Shown piece by piece: positions 18,794 through 26,603 of a stretch of 64,000 nucleotides of DNA. The stretch lies in NCBI GenBank assembly GCA_963844855.1, contig CAWJQP010000007.1, positions 14,769-78,768 on the forward strand, written 5' to 3'. The notes under the pieces were generated by a model. It did not search any database. It was not told the origin of the DNA and saw only the letters and a program-made list of their open reading frames with translations. The stretch is from DASQDN01 sp963844855 (GTDB lineage: Bacteria; Acidobacteriota; Terriglobia; Bryobacterales; Bryobacteraceae). Position numbers and translations under genes: made by a program. Each line of letters opens with the position of its first letter. Position 1 is the first letter of the stretch.

Positions 18794-19787
18794 TCAGCGC
18801 TTGCTCCCACGCCCGGCAGGAGCTTCTTTGCGAATGAGCAGAATCAAGCCTACCGTCAACATGGAAAAAGCAAACGCGAGCACCCAGGTCAGACGATCAT
18901 AGATCAGTGGCTTGCGAACATCGACGCCCGGCCCGGTGTCGTCCGACGCCCCGGATTCAGCGCCTGCCGAGGCGCGCAGGGTCCCGGAGCCGCTGACGGT
19001 GAGCGAGTACTCGCTGCCGCCCTTGAGCGTGTAGGCCATTGCGGAAGTTCCTGGAATGGGTCCTGCGTCGTCGAACGGACCTTCGATCTTGACGCCGGAC
19101 GGCGCGACGAATCTGACCGGTCCGCCCCCATGCAGAATCTTTCCTTCGAACTTCACTTGGCTGGCGGTCATCGGCATCATGTAACTGACGTCGATATTGG
19201 TCTCGCCGGGCTTGATGGGATAACGAACGAAGTAGGTATTCGGCTGCGATCCCTTCTCAGCCGGCCGCGTGATCGGCATGCCTTGCGGAGCCTGAATGCG
19301 CACTTGAATGGGACCAGTCACGGCCGCCGGAACGTAAAACTTCACAGTCCCGGCGGGATCCTGGAAAGTCACGTTGCCGGAGTTCGTGTAGACGAGACGC
19401 TCGCTGACAACCATCTCCTTGCCCGTCGGCTCGAGGAGGAACATGTCCTGTGTGACGAGGGCGTCTCTTCACCTTGCTCGAGACGTCGAAGACATCGAGG
19501 GAGAGCGCGCCTGCGGCTGTTCCGGGAGGAACCATGCGGTTGTAGTTGACGCCTTGATGCTGGCCCTGGAGCAGGTGTGGAGCGGCAGATTGCAGGTCGA
19601 CGGGCAAAGTGAATTTGCCGTCGGCAGCGGACGTGGTCGTTCCGAGATTCTTCATCCCCGAGCCGAGTTCTACTATGGTGACGGCCACGCCACCCTGGGG
19701 TTTGCCGGTGGTTTGATTCGTTACCACGCCTTCGACGGCGGCGAAGGCCAGGCCGGCGCCGAGTAGCGCGCAGATAAGGAATTTCAT
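18794..19787 (-). CDS. Exported membrane-anchored protein with carboxypeptidase-regulatory-like domain (frameshifted)
   Basis: The start is ATG 19787, overlapping the previous stop (ATGA) and beginning a signal peptide (MKFLICALLGAGLAFAAVEG). An N-terminal CarboxypepD_reg-like beta-sandwich follows (VEGVVTNQTTGKPQGGVAV), then further beta-rich domains (PAGTVKFYVPAAVTGPIQV), and one C-terminal membrane helix (LTWVLAFAFSMLTVGLILLI) with a basic tail. The frames must be joined near 19466, where removing one A gives VSSKVKDALVTQDMFLLEP. Its place between ccmH-linked genes and ccmA suggests an accessory in cytochrome maturation on the periplasmic side, but no function is known. Confidence 0.6.
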
Positions 19788-20185
19788 GCGGAGGCCACCA
19801 TCGATTTTCCACATTCACCGCAGAATTTCAGCGGCTTCTCGAACTTTGCATTGCAATGCGGACAAACTCGCCCGGGCTCGACCGGCTTTGCCTTCGCGGC
19901 TGCCGCGGGAGCCGGCTTTTGCTGGGACTTATCGAGCTCGGCAAGAACGACGGCAAGCTCGGCCTGCATGTCTTTCTTGGTTCGCTGGTAATCGTCATCG
20001 GACAGCTTGCCGACGCGGTACTCGAATTGAAGATCCCGCAGGTTCTCGTAGATCGCGGCCTTTCGATCTTCGAGATGCTGGAGCGGATTCACCGGAGCTG
20101 GTTCCGGCAAGTCTTTGGTGCGAATGAAGACGGTGAAGAAAATTACTGCCAGCGTGAGCGCAGCCGCAATCAAAACGAAATTCAC
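19784..20185 (-). CDS. Membrane-anchored coiled-coil zinc ribbon protein in the ccm operon
   Basis: This 133-residue protein starts at GTG 20185, overlapping the ccmH stop as GTGA. One membrane helix (NFVLIAAALTLAVIFFTVF) leads to a helical segment with EDRKAAIYENLRDLQFEYR and GKLSDDDYQ, resembling the N-terminal part of CcmI. An Ala/Pro/Lys linker then ends in a zinc ribbon (CPHCNAKF, FCGECG). CcmI works with CcmH in apocytochrome handling; the ribbon end is not part of classical CcmI. A combined CcmI-like role is inference from position and the N-terminal half. Confidence 0.7.
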   Translation of the reverse strand: MNFVLIAAALTLAVIFFTVFIRTKDLPEPAPVNPLQHLEDRKAAIYENLRDLQFEYRVGKLSDDDYQRTKKDMQAELAVVLAELDKSQQKPAPAAAAKAKPVEPGRVCPHCNAKFEKPLKFCGECGKSMVASA

Positions 20186-20640
20186 TCGAGGTCCTGAAGC
20201 TCCTTATTCATGCGGTCCAGATAGCGGCGGTCGATCTCGGGCAGAGGCGCTTCGTTCGCGGGACTGCGCTTGGCGAATCGCTTAAACCAAATGGCGACGA
20301 AGACGAGGCCCAAAGAGATGGCGATGAACGGCATGATCCAACCGAGGAGGTAGAAGCCTTCGGCGGGAGGCGTCGCCAGGGCGCCCAGACCGCGATTCCT
20401 TCACGAACGTGTCGATGATGGTCTGGTCGGCAGCTGCCGGCCTTCTGCATCTCGGCCGATCTTCTCGCGCGCCGGGAGGGAGTAGTGGCACTCGAGCATC
20501 TGAGCAGGTGGCGACGGTGTTGTTGCACGATCCGCACTTGCAGGCGAGCTTGTCGCCGACTCGGCGGATCTCCGGCGTAACCAACTGCGTTGAAGATCTG
20601 CGGCAGGCAAATCGCAGCGCAGCGCGAGCGCCAGCAGCAA
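20182..20640 (-). CDS. ccmH: CcmH-type cytochrome c maturation thioreductase, Cys-rich variant (several frameshifts)
   Basis: Pieces of one protein appear in all three frames: a signal-like start (LLLALALRCDLPAADLQ, possible TTG 20640), VTPEIRRVGDKLACKCGSC then NNTVATC, MLECHYSLPAREKI, EMQKAG, DQTIIDTFVKES, EGFYLLGWIMPFIAISLG and RRYLDRMNKELQDLE with stop at 20182. In order they form a CcmH/CycL domain followed by a membrane helix. Canonical CcmH has one LRCxxCQ pair; here there are five Cys (CKCGSC, ATC, ECHY). About five single-base shifts in 400 bases make assembly error likely. The stop overlaps the next gene's GTG. Confidence 0.65.
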
Positions 20641-20641
20641 C

Positions 20642-22671
20642 CTACTTTGGGAACTTCAACATACTCTTTGGATGCGACTCCGACGACTTGGGTTCTTGCG
20701 TACTGGAGTTTCACTCTTGCTCGGAATCAGGCAGACGATGGTGCCGATGAGGAGCACCCAGAAGCCGATCCAGATCCAGGATACAAGCGGGAAGATGTAC
20801 GCCTGAATGACCGCTTTGTTGCTTCCAACACCCGATCCGGCGAAGTTCACGTAAACGTCTTCGTTCAGGCGGCGCCAGATGTCCACTTCACTCGTCGGCT
20901 GACGGCTGGCTTTGTATCCGCGGCGCTCGGGCTCCAGTGTCTTGAACGAGCTTGCCGTTCTGGAAGACGTCGACCTTGGCGTGACGCCAGGAGTAATTCT
21001 CGTTGTCGCCGTCCACGAGTTCGCGGATCTTGCATCTCGTAGCCGCCGAGACGGAACTTCTCGCCAACACCGACTTCGACCGTTGTGTCTTTGTCGAAGG
21101 CTTTGCCGGTGAAGCCGATGAACATGATGCACGATGCCGATATGGACCAGATACCCGCCATAACGGCGAGTGTTGCGGTGCGTCAGCTCGACCGCCGCGG
21201 CGAGCAGATTCTGTCCGGTCTTGGCGCGAATTGCGACGGAGCCTTTGTAGAACTCGCCGAGGATCGTCCAGCTGACGAACAGGCACAGGGCAAACGACAT
21301 CAAAGCATAGAAGTGACGGATGCCCGTGAGCGATCAGAGCGACGGTTAAGACAACGCGCGCCGACAGTCGGCCAGAAGAACGCGCGCTTCAAGCTCTCAA
21401 CAGAACTTCGACGCCACGCGATCAGCGGTCCGACACCGGTCAGGAACAGCAGGAAGAGACCGATCGGAACGTTGACCTTGTTGAAGAACGGCGCGTCGAC
21501 GGAGATCTTTTCGCCGGTGACTGCTTCGGAGATGACCGGGAACAGCGTGCCCCAGAGTACCGAGAAGCAACTGGCGACCAGGATGAGGTTGTTGAACAGG
21601 AACGTCGATTCGCGCGAGAGGACGCTCTCAAGCCGCGTTTCGGTCTTCAGGTATTCGAGGCGATCGAGGATCAGATAGATCGTCCCGGCGATCCCGATCG
21701 CGAGGAACGTGAAGAAGTAGACGCCGATCGGCGATTGCGCGAAAGCGTGGACCGAACTGACAAGACCGGTGCGGGTCAGCGTCGTTCCGAAGATGCAGAG
21801 GAAGAACGTGGCGGCGACCAGCACCATGTTCCAGACCTTCATCATGCCCTTCTTCTCCTGCATGATGACCGAGTGCAGGAAGGCGGTGGAGGTCAGCCAG
21901 GGAAGCAGTGACGCGTTCTCAACCGGATCCCAACCCCAGTAGCCGCCCCATCCGAGAACTGCGTACGCCCAGCCGGCGCCGAGCAGAATGCCGGTGCTTT
22001 GGAAGAACCAGGTCACGACCGACCAGCGGCGGGTGGTGTGAATCCACTCCTCGCCCTTCTGCTTGGTGATCAGCGAGGCCATCGCGAACGCGAACGGCAC
22101 TGTGAATCCCACGTAGCCGAGGTAGAGGATCGGCGGATGGATGACCATCGTCCAGTACTGCAGCAGCGGGTTGAGTCCCTGACCGTCGCCGACATCGACG
22201 ATGCCGCTGCCCTGGACGAGGACGTCAAACGGGCTGACGATAAACGCGATCAGCAGGTTGAAGAATCCCTGCACGAACATCAGAATCGCGACCGTCCACG
22301 GCATCATGTCGCGGAACTTGCGGCGATTCTGGAAAGTGATGATGGCCGAGTACAGCGAGAGAAGCCATGCCCAGAGAAGGAGAGATCCGGCCTGTCCACC
22401 CCACCAGGAGGCGAACTTATAGGCGGTCGGCATGGCGCGGTTGGAATGCTGCGCTACGTAGGCGAGCCGGAAGTCACCCGCAGATCAGCGCAGTAGACGA
22501 GAATGCCCGACGCGGCTGTCAGGAGGAAGAAAGTTGCAGTAGACGGCGCGTTCGGCGCTGAGGATGAGAAAGGGATTCGACTTTCCATTTCCCGACTGAC
22601 GACTCGCCAGGATCGCGTAAAGAGAGAAACAAAAGGCGAGGATAATCGCCGAGTGCGCCGACATTTTCCAT
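20642..22671 (-). CDS. ccmF: CcmF-type heme lyase (cytochrome c maturation), several frameshifts
   Basis: The core at 21300-22433 is an intact run with many membrane helices and the WWD heme-handling motif WGGYWGWDPVENASLLPWL, plus HPPILYLGYVG and LTRTGLVSSVHAFA typical of CcmF. The N-terminal piece starts at ATG 22671 (MENVGAL) and is joined by shifts at about 22500-22650. The C-terminal piece is scattered over three frames between 20642 and 21420 (GFTGKAFDKDTTVEVGVGEK, DIWRRLNEDVYVNFAGS, IFPLVSWIWIGFW). Together they give a normal-length CcmF, which attaches heme to apocytochrome with CcmH. Start is 21 bases after the ccmE stop. Confidence 0.8.
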
Positions 22672-22692
22672 AGAGAAGCTCGATCGATACCG

Positions 22693-23124
22693 TTAGAGAG
22701 CAGCTTTGCTTTGTACCGGAGGAGGAACTTTATACCCCGGCTTGCCTTCGTATTTTGAAGCGCATTTGGCCTGAATGCGATTCGCCTGGAAGACGCCATC
22801 CGCGCCAAGTCTGCCATCAGCCAATGCTTGCGAACCGTCGCGGAAAGTGTCGGGCAGAGGGTCGTTGCCGACGTAGACGACCGGAAGCTTCAAGTCATTC
22901 TGGATGAGAATGAAGCGAACTTCCTTGCCCGAGCGCACAATGGAGTCCTTCTGGACGTCGCCGCCGACGCGGATGCGCCGGTCGAGGGCATCTTTGCCCA
23001 TTGCGTTTACTTCTTTGATCTCTTTGTAGTAGGTCTTGGTTTCGCTGATGCCGCCGGCTGCGAGCCAGCCTAGCGTGCCGACAATGGCAACGACAAGTAT
23101 CCCGAACTTCAAGTAGGGTTTCAT
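22693..23124 (-). CDS. ccmE: Cytochrome c maturation heme chaperone CcmE, CxxxY variant
   Basis: This 143-residue protein has an N-terminal membrane anchor (FGILVVAIVGTLGWLAAGG) and the CcmE OB-fold (RIRVGGDVQKDSI, FILIQNDLKLPVVYVG, LADGRLGADGVFQA). At the heme-binding site it reads KCASKYEGKPGY, so the covalent-heme His of HxxxY is Cys121 while Tyr125 is kept. CxxxY CcmE proteins are known from archaea and some sulfate reducers (system I*). A strong Shine-Dalgarno (GGGAGAGG) precedes ATG 23124. It is the first gene of the ccm operon. The Cys codon is TGC and there is no sign of a frame problem here. Confidence 0.9.
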   Translation of the reverse strand: MKPYLKFGILVVAIVGTLGWLAAGGISETKTYYKEIKEVNAMGKDALDRRIRVGGDVQKDSIVRSGKEVRFILIQNDLKLPVVYVGNDPLPDTFRDGSQALADGRLGADGVFQANRIQAKCASKYEGKPGYKVPPPVQSKAAL

Positions 23125-23276
23125 GGGACCTCTCCCTACTTAGTATAGCGTTAGAACCGGGGATAGAACGCAACGCAATCGTAGGAAAAGCTTCTAATAT
23201 CTTTCTATTAGACCGCCACCTGAGGAAAGGCCACGTCGCCGAATGCGGCCTTACGAAATCGGAATTCTCCAGCAGA

Positions 23277-23662
23277 CTACCAGCGCGGATCCCGGCGTCC
23301 GCCGCCACCCCACCACCGCCCCCGCTGCGGTTGCCTCCATATCCACCACCGCCACCGCGATTGCCTCCGCGACCGCCACCACCGCCGAACCCGCCGCCCC
23401 CGCCTCCGCTACGCTGCTCTCGAGGGCGCGCTTCGTTGACGTTCAGGGTTCGGCCGTTCATCTCCCGGCCATTCATTGCCTGCATTGCGTTGGCAGCCTC
23501 GTTACTGTTCGTCATTTCGACGAAGGCAAACCCGCGGGGCTGACCAGTGTCCCGATCGCGGACGACGGTAACTCGTTCGACTGTGCCATAGGCGCCGAAC
23601 ATAGCCTCAAGCTCGCCCTCAGTGGTTTGATACGAGAGGTTTCCCACAAAAATATTCGTCAT
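23277..23662 (-). CDS. RRM-domain RNA-binding protein with Gly-rich tail (frameshifted in tail)
   Basis: The protein starts MTNIFVGNLSYQTTE. RNP2 is IFVGNL (residues 4-9) and RNP1 is RGFAFVEM (43-50), the RNA-contacting motifs of a single RRM. It ends in a Gly/Arg-rich low-complexity tail, the layout of bacterial RNA-binding proteins found in cyanobacteria and acidobacteria, some cold-induced. The frame as given runs on past the tail into ccmE. Shifting one base in the Gly-rich run near 23310 gives GGRRDPRW and a stop at 23277-23279, the usual end. Total about 128 residues. Confidence 0.8.
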
Positions 23663-23893
23663 TCAAATCTCCTGGAATTGCGTTCGCTCCTCGAAATAAA
23701 TGCACTGGCGATCTGGACTAGGCTGGAAATAGGCAGCAGATGAAGGTAACACGCAGCGGCACCCAGTACCTCGGCACGCAGGATACTATAGCACACGAAT
23801 AGGGGGAAACAATACCCCCGTTTGGGTTTGAATGACGTGGTTGAAACCTCGAGGTCATTTCCATAGTCCTTGATACAAGAGGAGACGCAAATA

Positions 23894-24619
23894 ATGCAAT
23901 TGTTGTACTCAAGTTTGGTGCTGGCGGGACTACTGATCTTGCCTGCGTTTGGCGAAGATGTCGCCGACAAGACCAAGAATGCGGCCAAAAAGGCAGGCGA
24001 CAAAACCGAGGACGTAGCCCAAGCCGCAGCCAAAGAAACGAAGAAGGGCGCCAAGGCGACAGCAGATGCGACTAAGAAAGCCGCCGACAAGACTGAGGAC
24101 GGCGCTGAGGCTGCTTGGAAGGAAACCAAGAAGGGCACAAAGAAAGCAGCCGACAAGACTGAAGATGTAGCCCAGGCCGCCGCCAAAGAAACGAAGAAGG
24201 GCGCCAAGGCGACAGCAGATGCGACTAAGAAAGCCGCCGACAAGACTGAGGACGGCGCTGAGGTTGCTTGGAAGGAAACCAAGAAGGGCACCAAGAAAGC
24301 GGCCGACAAGACTGAAGACGTAGCCCAAGTGGCCGCCAAGGAAACGAAAAAGGGCGCTAAGGTAGCGGCCGATAAGACGGAAGATGTCGGCGAGGCTGCG
24401 TGGAAGGAAACCAAGAAGGGCACAAAGGAAACTGCGAAGGTAACCAAGAAAGCGGCGAAGGCCACGGGGGACAAGGCCGAGGATATCGGTGAAGCGACGG
24501 TGAAGGGTACAAAGAAAACTGCCGCAGTTGTCGGCGACAAGGCTGAAGACGCCGGTGAGGCTACAGCTAAGGGCGCCAAAAAGGTTGGGAAAGAAGTCAA
24601 GGAAGTTTTCACTAAGTAA
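23894..24619 (+). CDS. Exported LEA-like Ala/Lys-rich repeat protein
   Basis: ATG 23894 follows AGAGGAGA and starts a signal peptide (MQLLYSSLVLAGLLILPAFG). The rest, about 220 residues, is almost only Ala, Lys, Glu, Asp, Thr and Gly in 11-residue-like periods such as KETKKGAKATA, DKTEDVAQAAA and AAWKETKKG, the pattern of group 3 LEA proteins that form amphipathic helices on drying or membrane binding. A 51-residue superperiod repeats at residues 36-86, 87-137 and partly 138-188. A role in desiccation or envelope stress protection is inferred from composition. Long open frames on the opposite strand are by-products of the repeat. Confidence 0.8.
   Translation: MQLLYSSLVLAGLLILPAFGEDVADKTKNAAKKAGDKTEDVAQAAAKETKKGAKATADATKKAADKTEDGAEAAWKETKKGTKKAADKTEDVAQAAAKETKKGAKATADATKKAADKTEDGAEVAWKETKKGTKKAADKTEDVAQVAAKETKKGAKVAADKTEDVGEAAWKETKKGTKETAKVTKKAAKATGDKAEDIGEATVKGTKKTAAVVGDKAEDAGEATAKGAKKVGKEVKEVFTK
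23999..24304 (+). repeat. Two tandem 153-base units inside the LEA-like gene
   Basis: Units 23999-24151 and 24152-24304 encode the same 51-residue block with few changes (for example GAEAAW versus GAEVAW), and a third, shorter and more diverged unit follows from 24305. The unit is a whole number of codons, so copy number can change without breaking the frame. Confidence 0.8.
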
Positions 24620-24696
24620 GTAGCTCTGCCTGGTGAAGTAACTGCGTCTAGCTATGCCGCAGGCGGCGGTGTACACTGTCGCCTGAGCATAGTCGC

Positions 24697-25533
24697 ATGA
24701 AATTTGGCGTTAACACCCTCCTCTGGACGGCGGGGTTCGATCAATCGAACCTCAGCCTTCTCCCCCCGATCAAAGCAGCGGGTTTCGATGGCGTTGAAAT
24801 AGCGCGTTTCAGTTTCGATCGATTTCCCGCCGCCGCGATCCGACGCGAAGCCAACTCCCTGGGACTCGAAACCGTACTCTGTTCGGCTTTGACCGGAGAT
24901 GCGAGCATCATCACCGATGACTCGGCGGTACGCTCCGCGTCACTCACCTTTTTAAAGGACGGAATTAAAGTCGCGGCTGAGCTGGGCGCCGAAGTGTTCA
25001 TCGGTCCGTTCCTGTCCGCTGTGGGCCTGAAGCATGGACGACGACGCACAGAGGATGAATGGAAGCGCGCTGTCGAAGGGCTTCAGTCGCTCGGCGATAC
25101 GCTAAGCAAGTTCGATGTCACGCTTGCGGTGGAACCGTTGAACCGGTTTGAGACGTACTCGTTGAATACGGCTGCCGACGCTGCCGCGCTTGCAGAAGCG
25201 GTGAATCATCCCAAGGTCGGCATTCTCTACGATACGTTCCATGGTCACATTGAAGAGAAGGACACGGGCGCCGCGATTCGTGCGCTCGGGAAGCACTTGA
25301 AGCATGTCCACACTTGCGAGAATGACAGAGGGATTCCAGGCTCGGGGCAAGTGCGTTGGGACAAGGTCTTCCCTGCTCTCAAGGAAGCTCGTTACAACGG
25401 CTGGCTTGTGATCGAATCCTTTGGACAAAACGTTCCTGAGATCGCGGCCGCGGCTTGCATCTGGCGTGATCTCGCTCCTTCTCCGGAGAGCATTATGGTC
25501 GACGGCTTGGTTTTTCTAAAGCAAAACATATGA
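24697..25533 (+). CDS. Sugar phosphate isomerase/epimerase family TIM-barrel protein
   Basis: This 278-residue cytosolic protein has the xylose isomerase-like TIM-barrel features: MKFGVNTLLWTAGFD, GFDGVEIARFSFD, TLAVEPLNRFET (metal-binding Glu), VGILYDTFHGHIEE (Asp and His), KHVHTCENDRGIPGSG and YNGWLVIESFG. These are the metal ligands and substrate contacts of D-tagatose/D-psicose 3-epimerase and hydroxypyruvate isomerase relatives. It is translationally coupled to the ThuA-like gene (ATGA overlap at 25530). The pair is probably a sugar-conversion unit, substrate unknown. Confidence 0.85.
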   Translation: MKFGVNTLLWTAGFDQSNLSLLPPIKAAGFDGVEIARFSFDRFPAAAIRREANSLGLETVLCSALTGDASIITDDSAVRSASLTFLKDGIKVAAELGAEVFIGPFLSAVGLKHGRRRTEDEWKRAVEGLQSLGDTLSKFDVTLAVEPLNRFETYSLNTAADAAALAEAVNHPKVGILYDTFHGHIEEKDTGAAIRALGKHLKHVHTCENDRGIPGSGQVRWDKVFPALKEARYNGWLVIESFGQNVPEIAAAACIWRDLAPSPESIMVDGLVFLKQNI

Positions 25534-26441
25534 GCACCGATTGGGTCACGTTCGACGGAAAAGGCAAACATATTGTCTTGATCAGCGGTGACGAGGAGTA
25601 TCGCAGCGAAGAGGCTATGCCGCAACTCGCGCGCGTCCTCTCAAAGCATCACGGGTTCAAGGTGACGGTGTTGTTCGCAATCGACCCAACCACGAACAAC
25701 GTGAATCCGGATCGTATCGACAACATTCCTGGTCTCGAGGCTTTGAAGACGGCCGACCTCGCTGTCTTCTTCATCCGGTGGCGCGATCTGCCGGATAGCC
25801 AGATGAAGTCGATCGTCGACTATGTGGAATCGGGCAAACCGATTCTCGGAATGCGCACCGCCACGCACGCGTTCAACCTAAAGAGCAGCAAAACCTACGA
25901 GCGCTGGACCTGGAACAGTAAAGAGTGGGACGGGGGATTCGGTCGGCAAGTTCTGGGTGAAACCTGGATCGCGCATCACGGCAAGCACAAGGTGCAGAGT
26001 ACGCGAGCGCGGATTGTTCCCGAGCAAGCCAAGCATCCTATTCTGCGCGGAATCGGAGACGGTGAGATCTGGACGCCGACAGATGTCTATACGGTCAAGC
26101 TTCCTCTGCCCGGCGACAGTTCGCCGCTGCTGCTCGGCGAAGTGTTAGACGGCATGCAGCCGACCGACAAGGCGGCTACCGGCGCGCAGAACGAACCGAA
26201 GCTTCCCGTCGCCTGGACCAAGACGTACAAAAGCGCTCGCGTATTCACCACGACTATGGGCTCGTCGCAAGACATGCTGAACGAGGGATTCCGACGGCTG
26301 ATCGTGAATGCGACCTATTGGGCTCTGGGGCTCGAGAAGAAGATTCCGGCCAAGTCTCGCGTCGACATTGTTGGAATGTACGAACCGCATGCTTTCGGAT
26401 TCAAGGGCTCGATCCAGGGAAGAAAGCCGCAAGAATTCTAA
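25530..26441 (+). CDS. ThuA-like domain protein
   Basis: The 303-residue protein opens with KHIVLISGDEEYRSEEAMPQ, then GFKVTVLFAID, LKTADLAVFFIRWRDLPDS and GKPILGMRTATHAFNL, the glutamine-amidotransferase-like ThuA fold seen in trehalose utilisation proteins and many acidobacterial and planctomycete gene clusters. WIAHHGKHKVQS and HPILRGIGDGEIWTPTD follow. The family is linked with sugar modification, often beside TIM-barrel isomerases and Gfo/Idh oxidoreductases; the reaction is not established. No signal peptide is present. It overlaps the isomerase gene by four bases. Confidence 0.8.
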   Translation: MSTDWVTFDGKGKHIVLISGDEEYRSEEAMPQLARVLSKHHGFKVTVLFAIDPTTNNVNPDRIDNIPGLEALKTADLAVFFIRWRDLPDSQMKSIVDYVESGKPILGMRTATHAFNLKSSKTYERWTWNSKEWDGGFGRQVLGETWIAHHGKHKVQSTRARIVPEQAKHPILRGIGDGEIWTPTDVYTVKLPLPGDSSPLLLGEVLDGMQPTDKAATGAQNEPKLPVAWTKTYKSARVFTTTMGSSQDMLNEGFRRLIVNATYWALGLEKKIPAKSRVDIVGMYEPHAFGFKGSIQGRKPQEF

Positions 26442-26603
26442 TTTGTCCTTCTAAACTTTGTTTTTCCGCTATTTGGAGCGTGGGAATGGTCGATCTTGAT
26501 CCGCGCTGGAACGGTAGTTCTATTCCCTAGGATTATGCGCTAAACGCGCCGAAAAGCAGCTTCTTTGCGCTATATTTAGGGCTTCCGATTTTTCAGGACG
26601 ATT

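Noticed and set aside
23659..24676. Long open frames antisense to the LEA-like gene
   Set aside because: They mirror the Ala/Lys codon repeats of the plus-strand gene, giving Ser/Phe/Leu-rich text with no independent family features.
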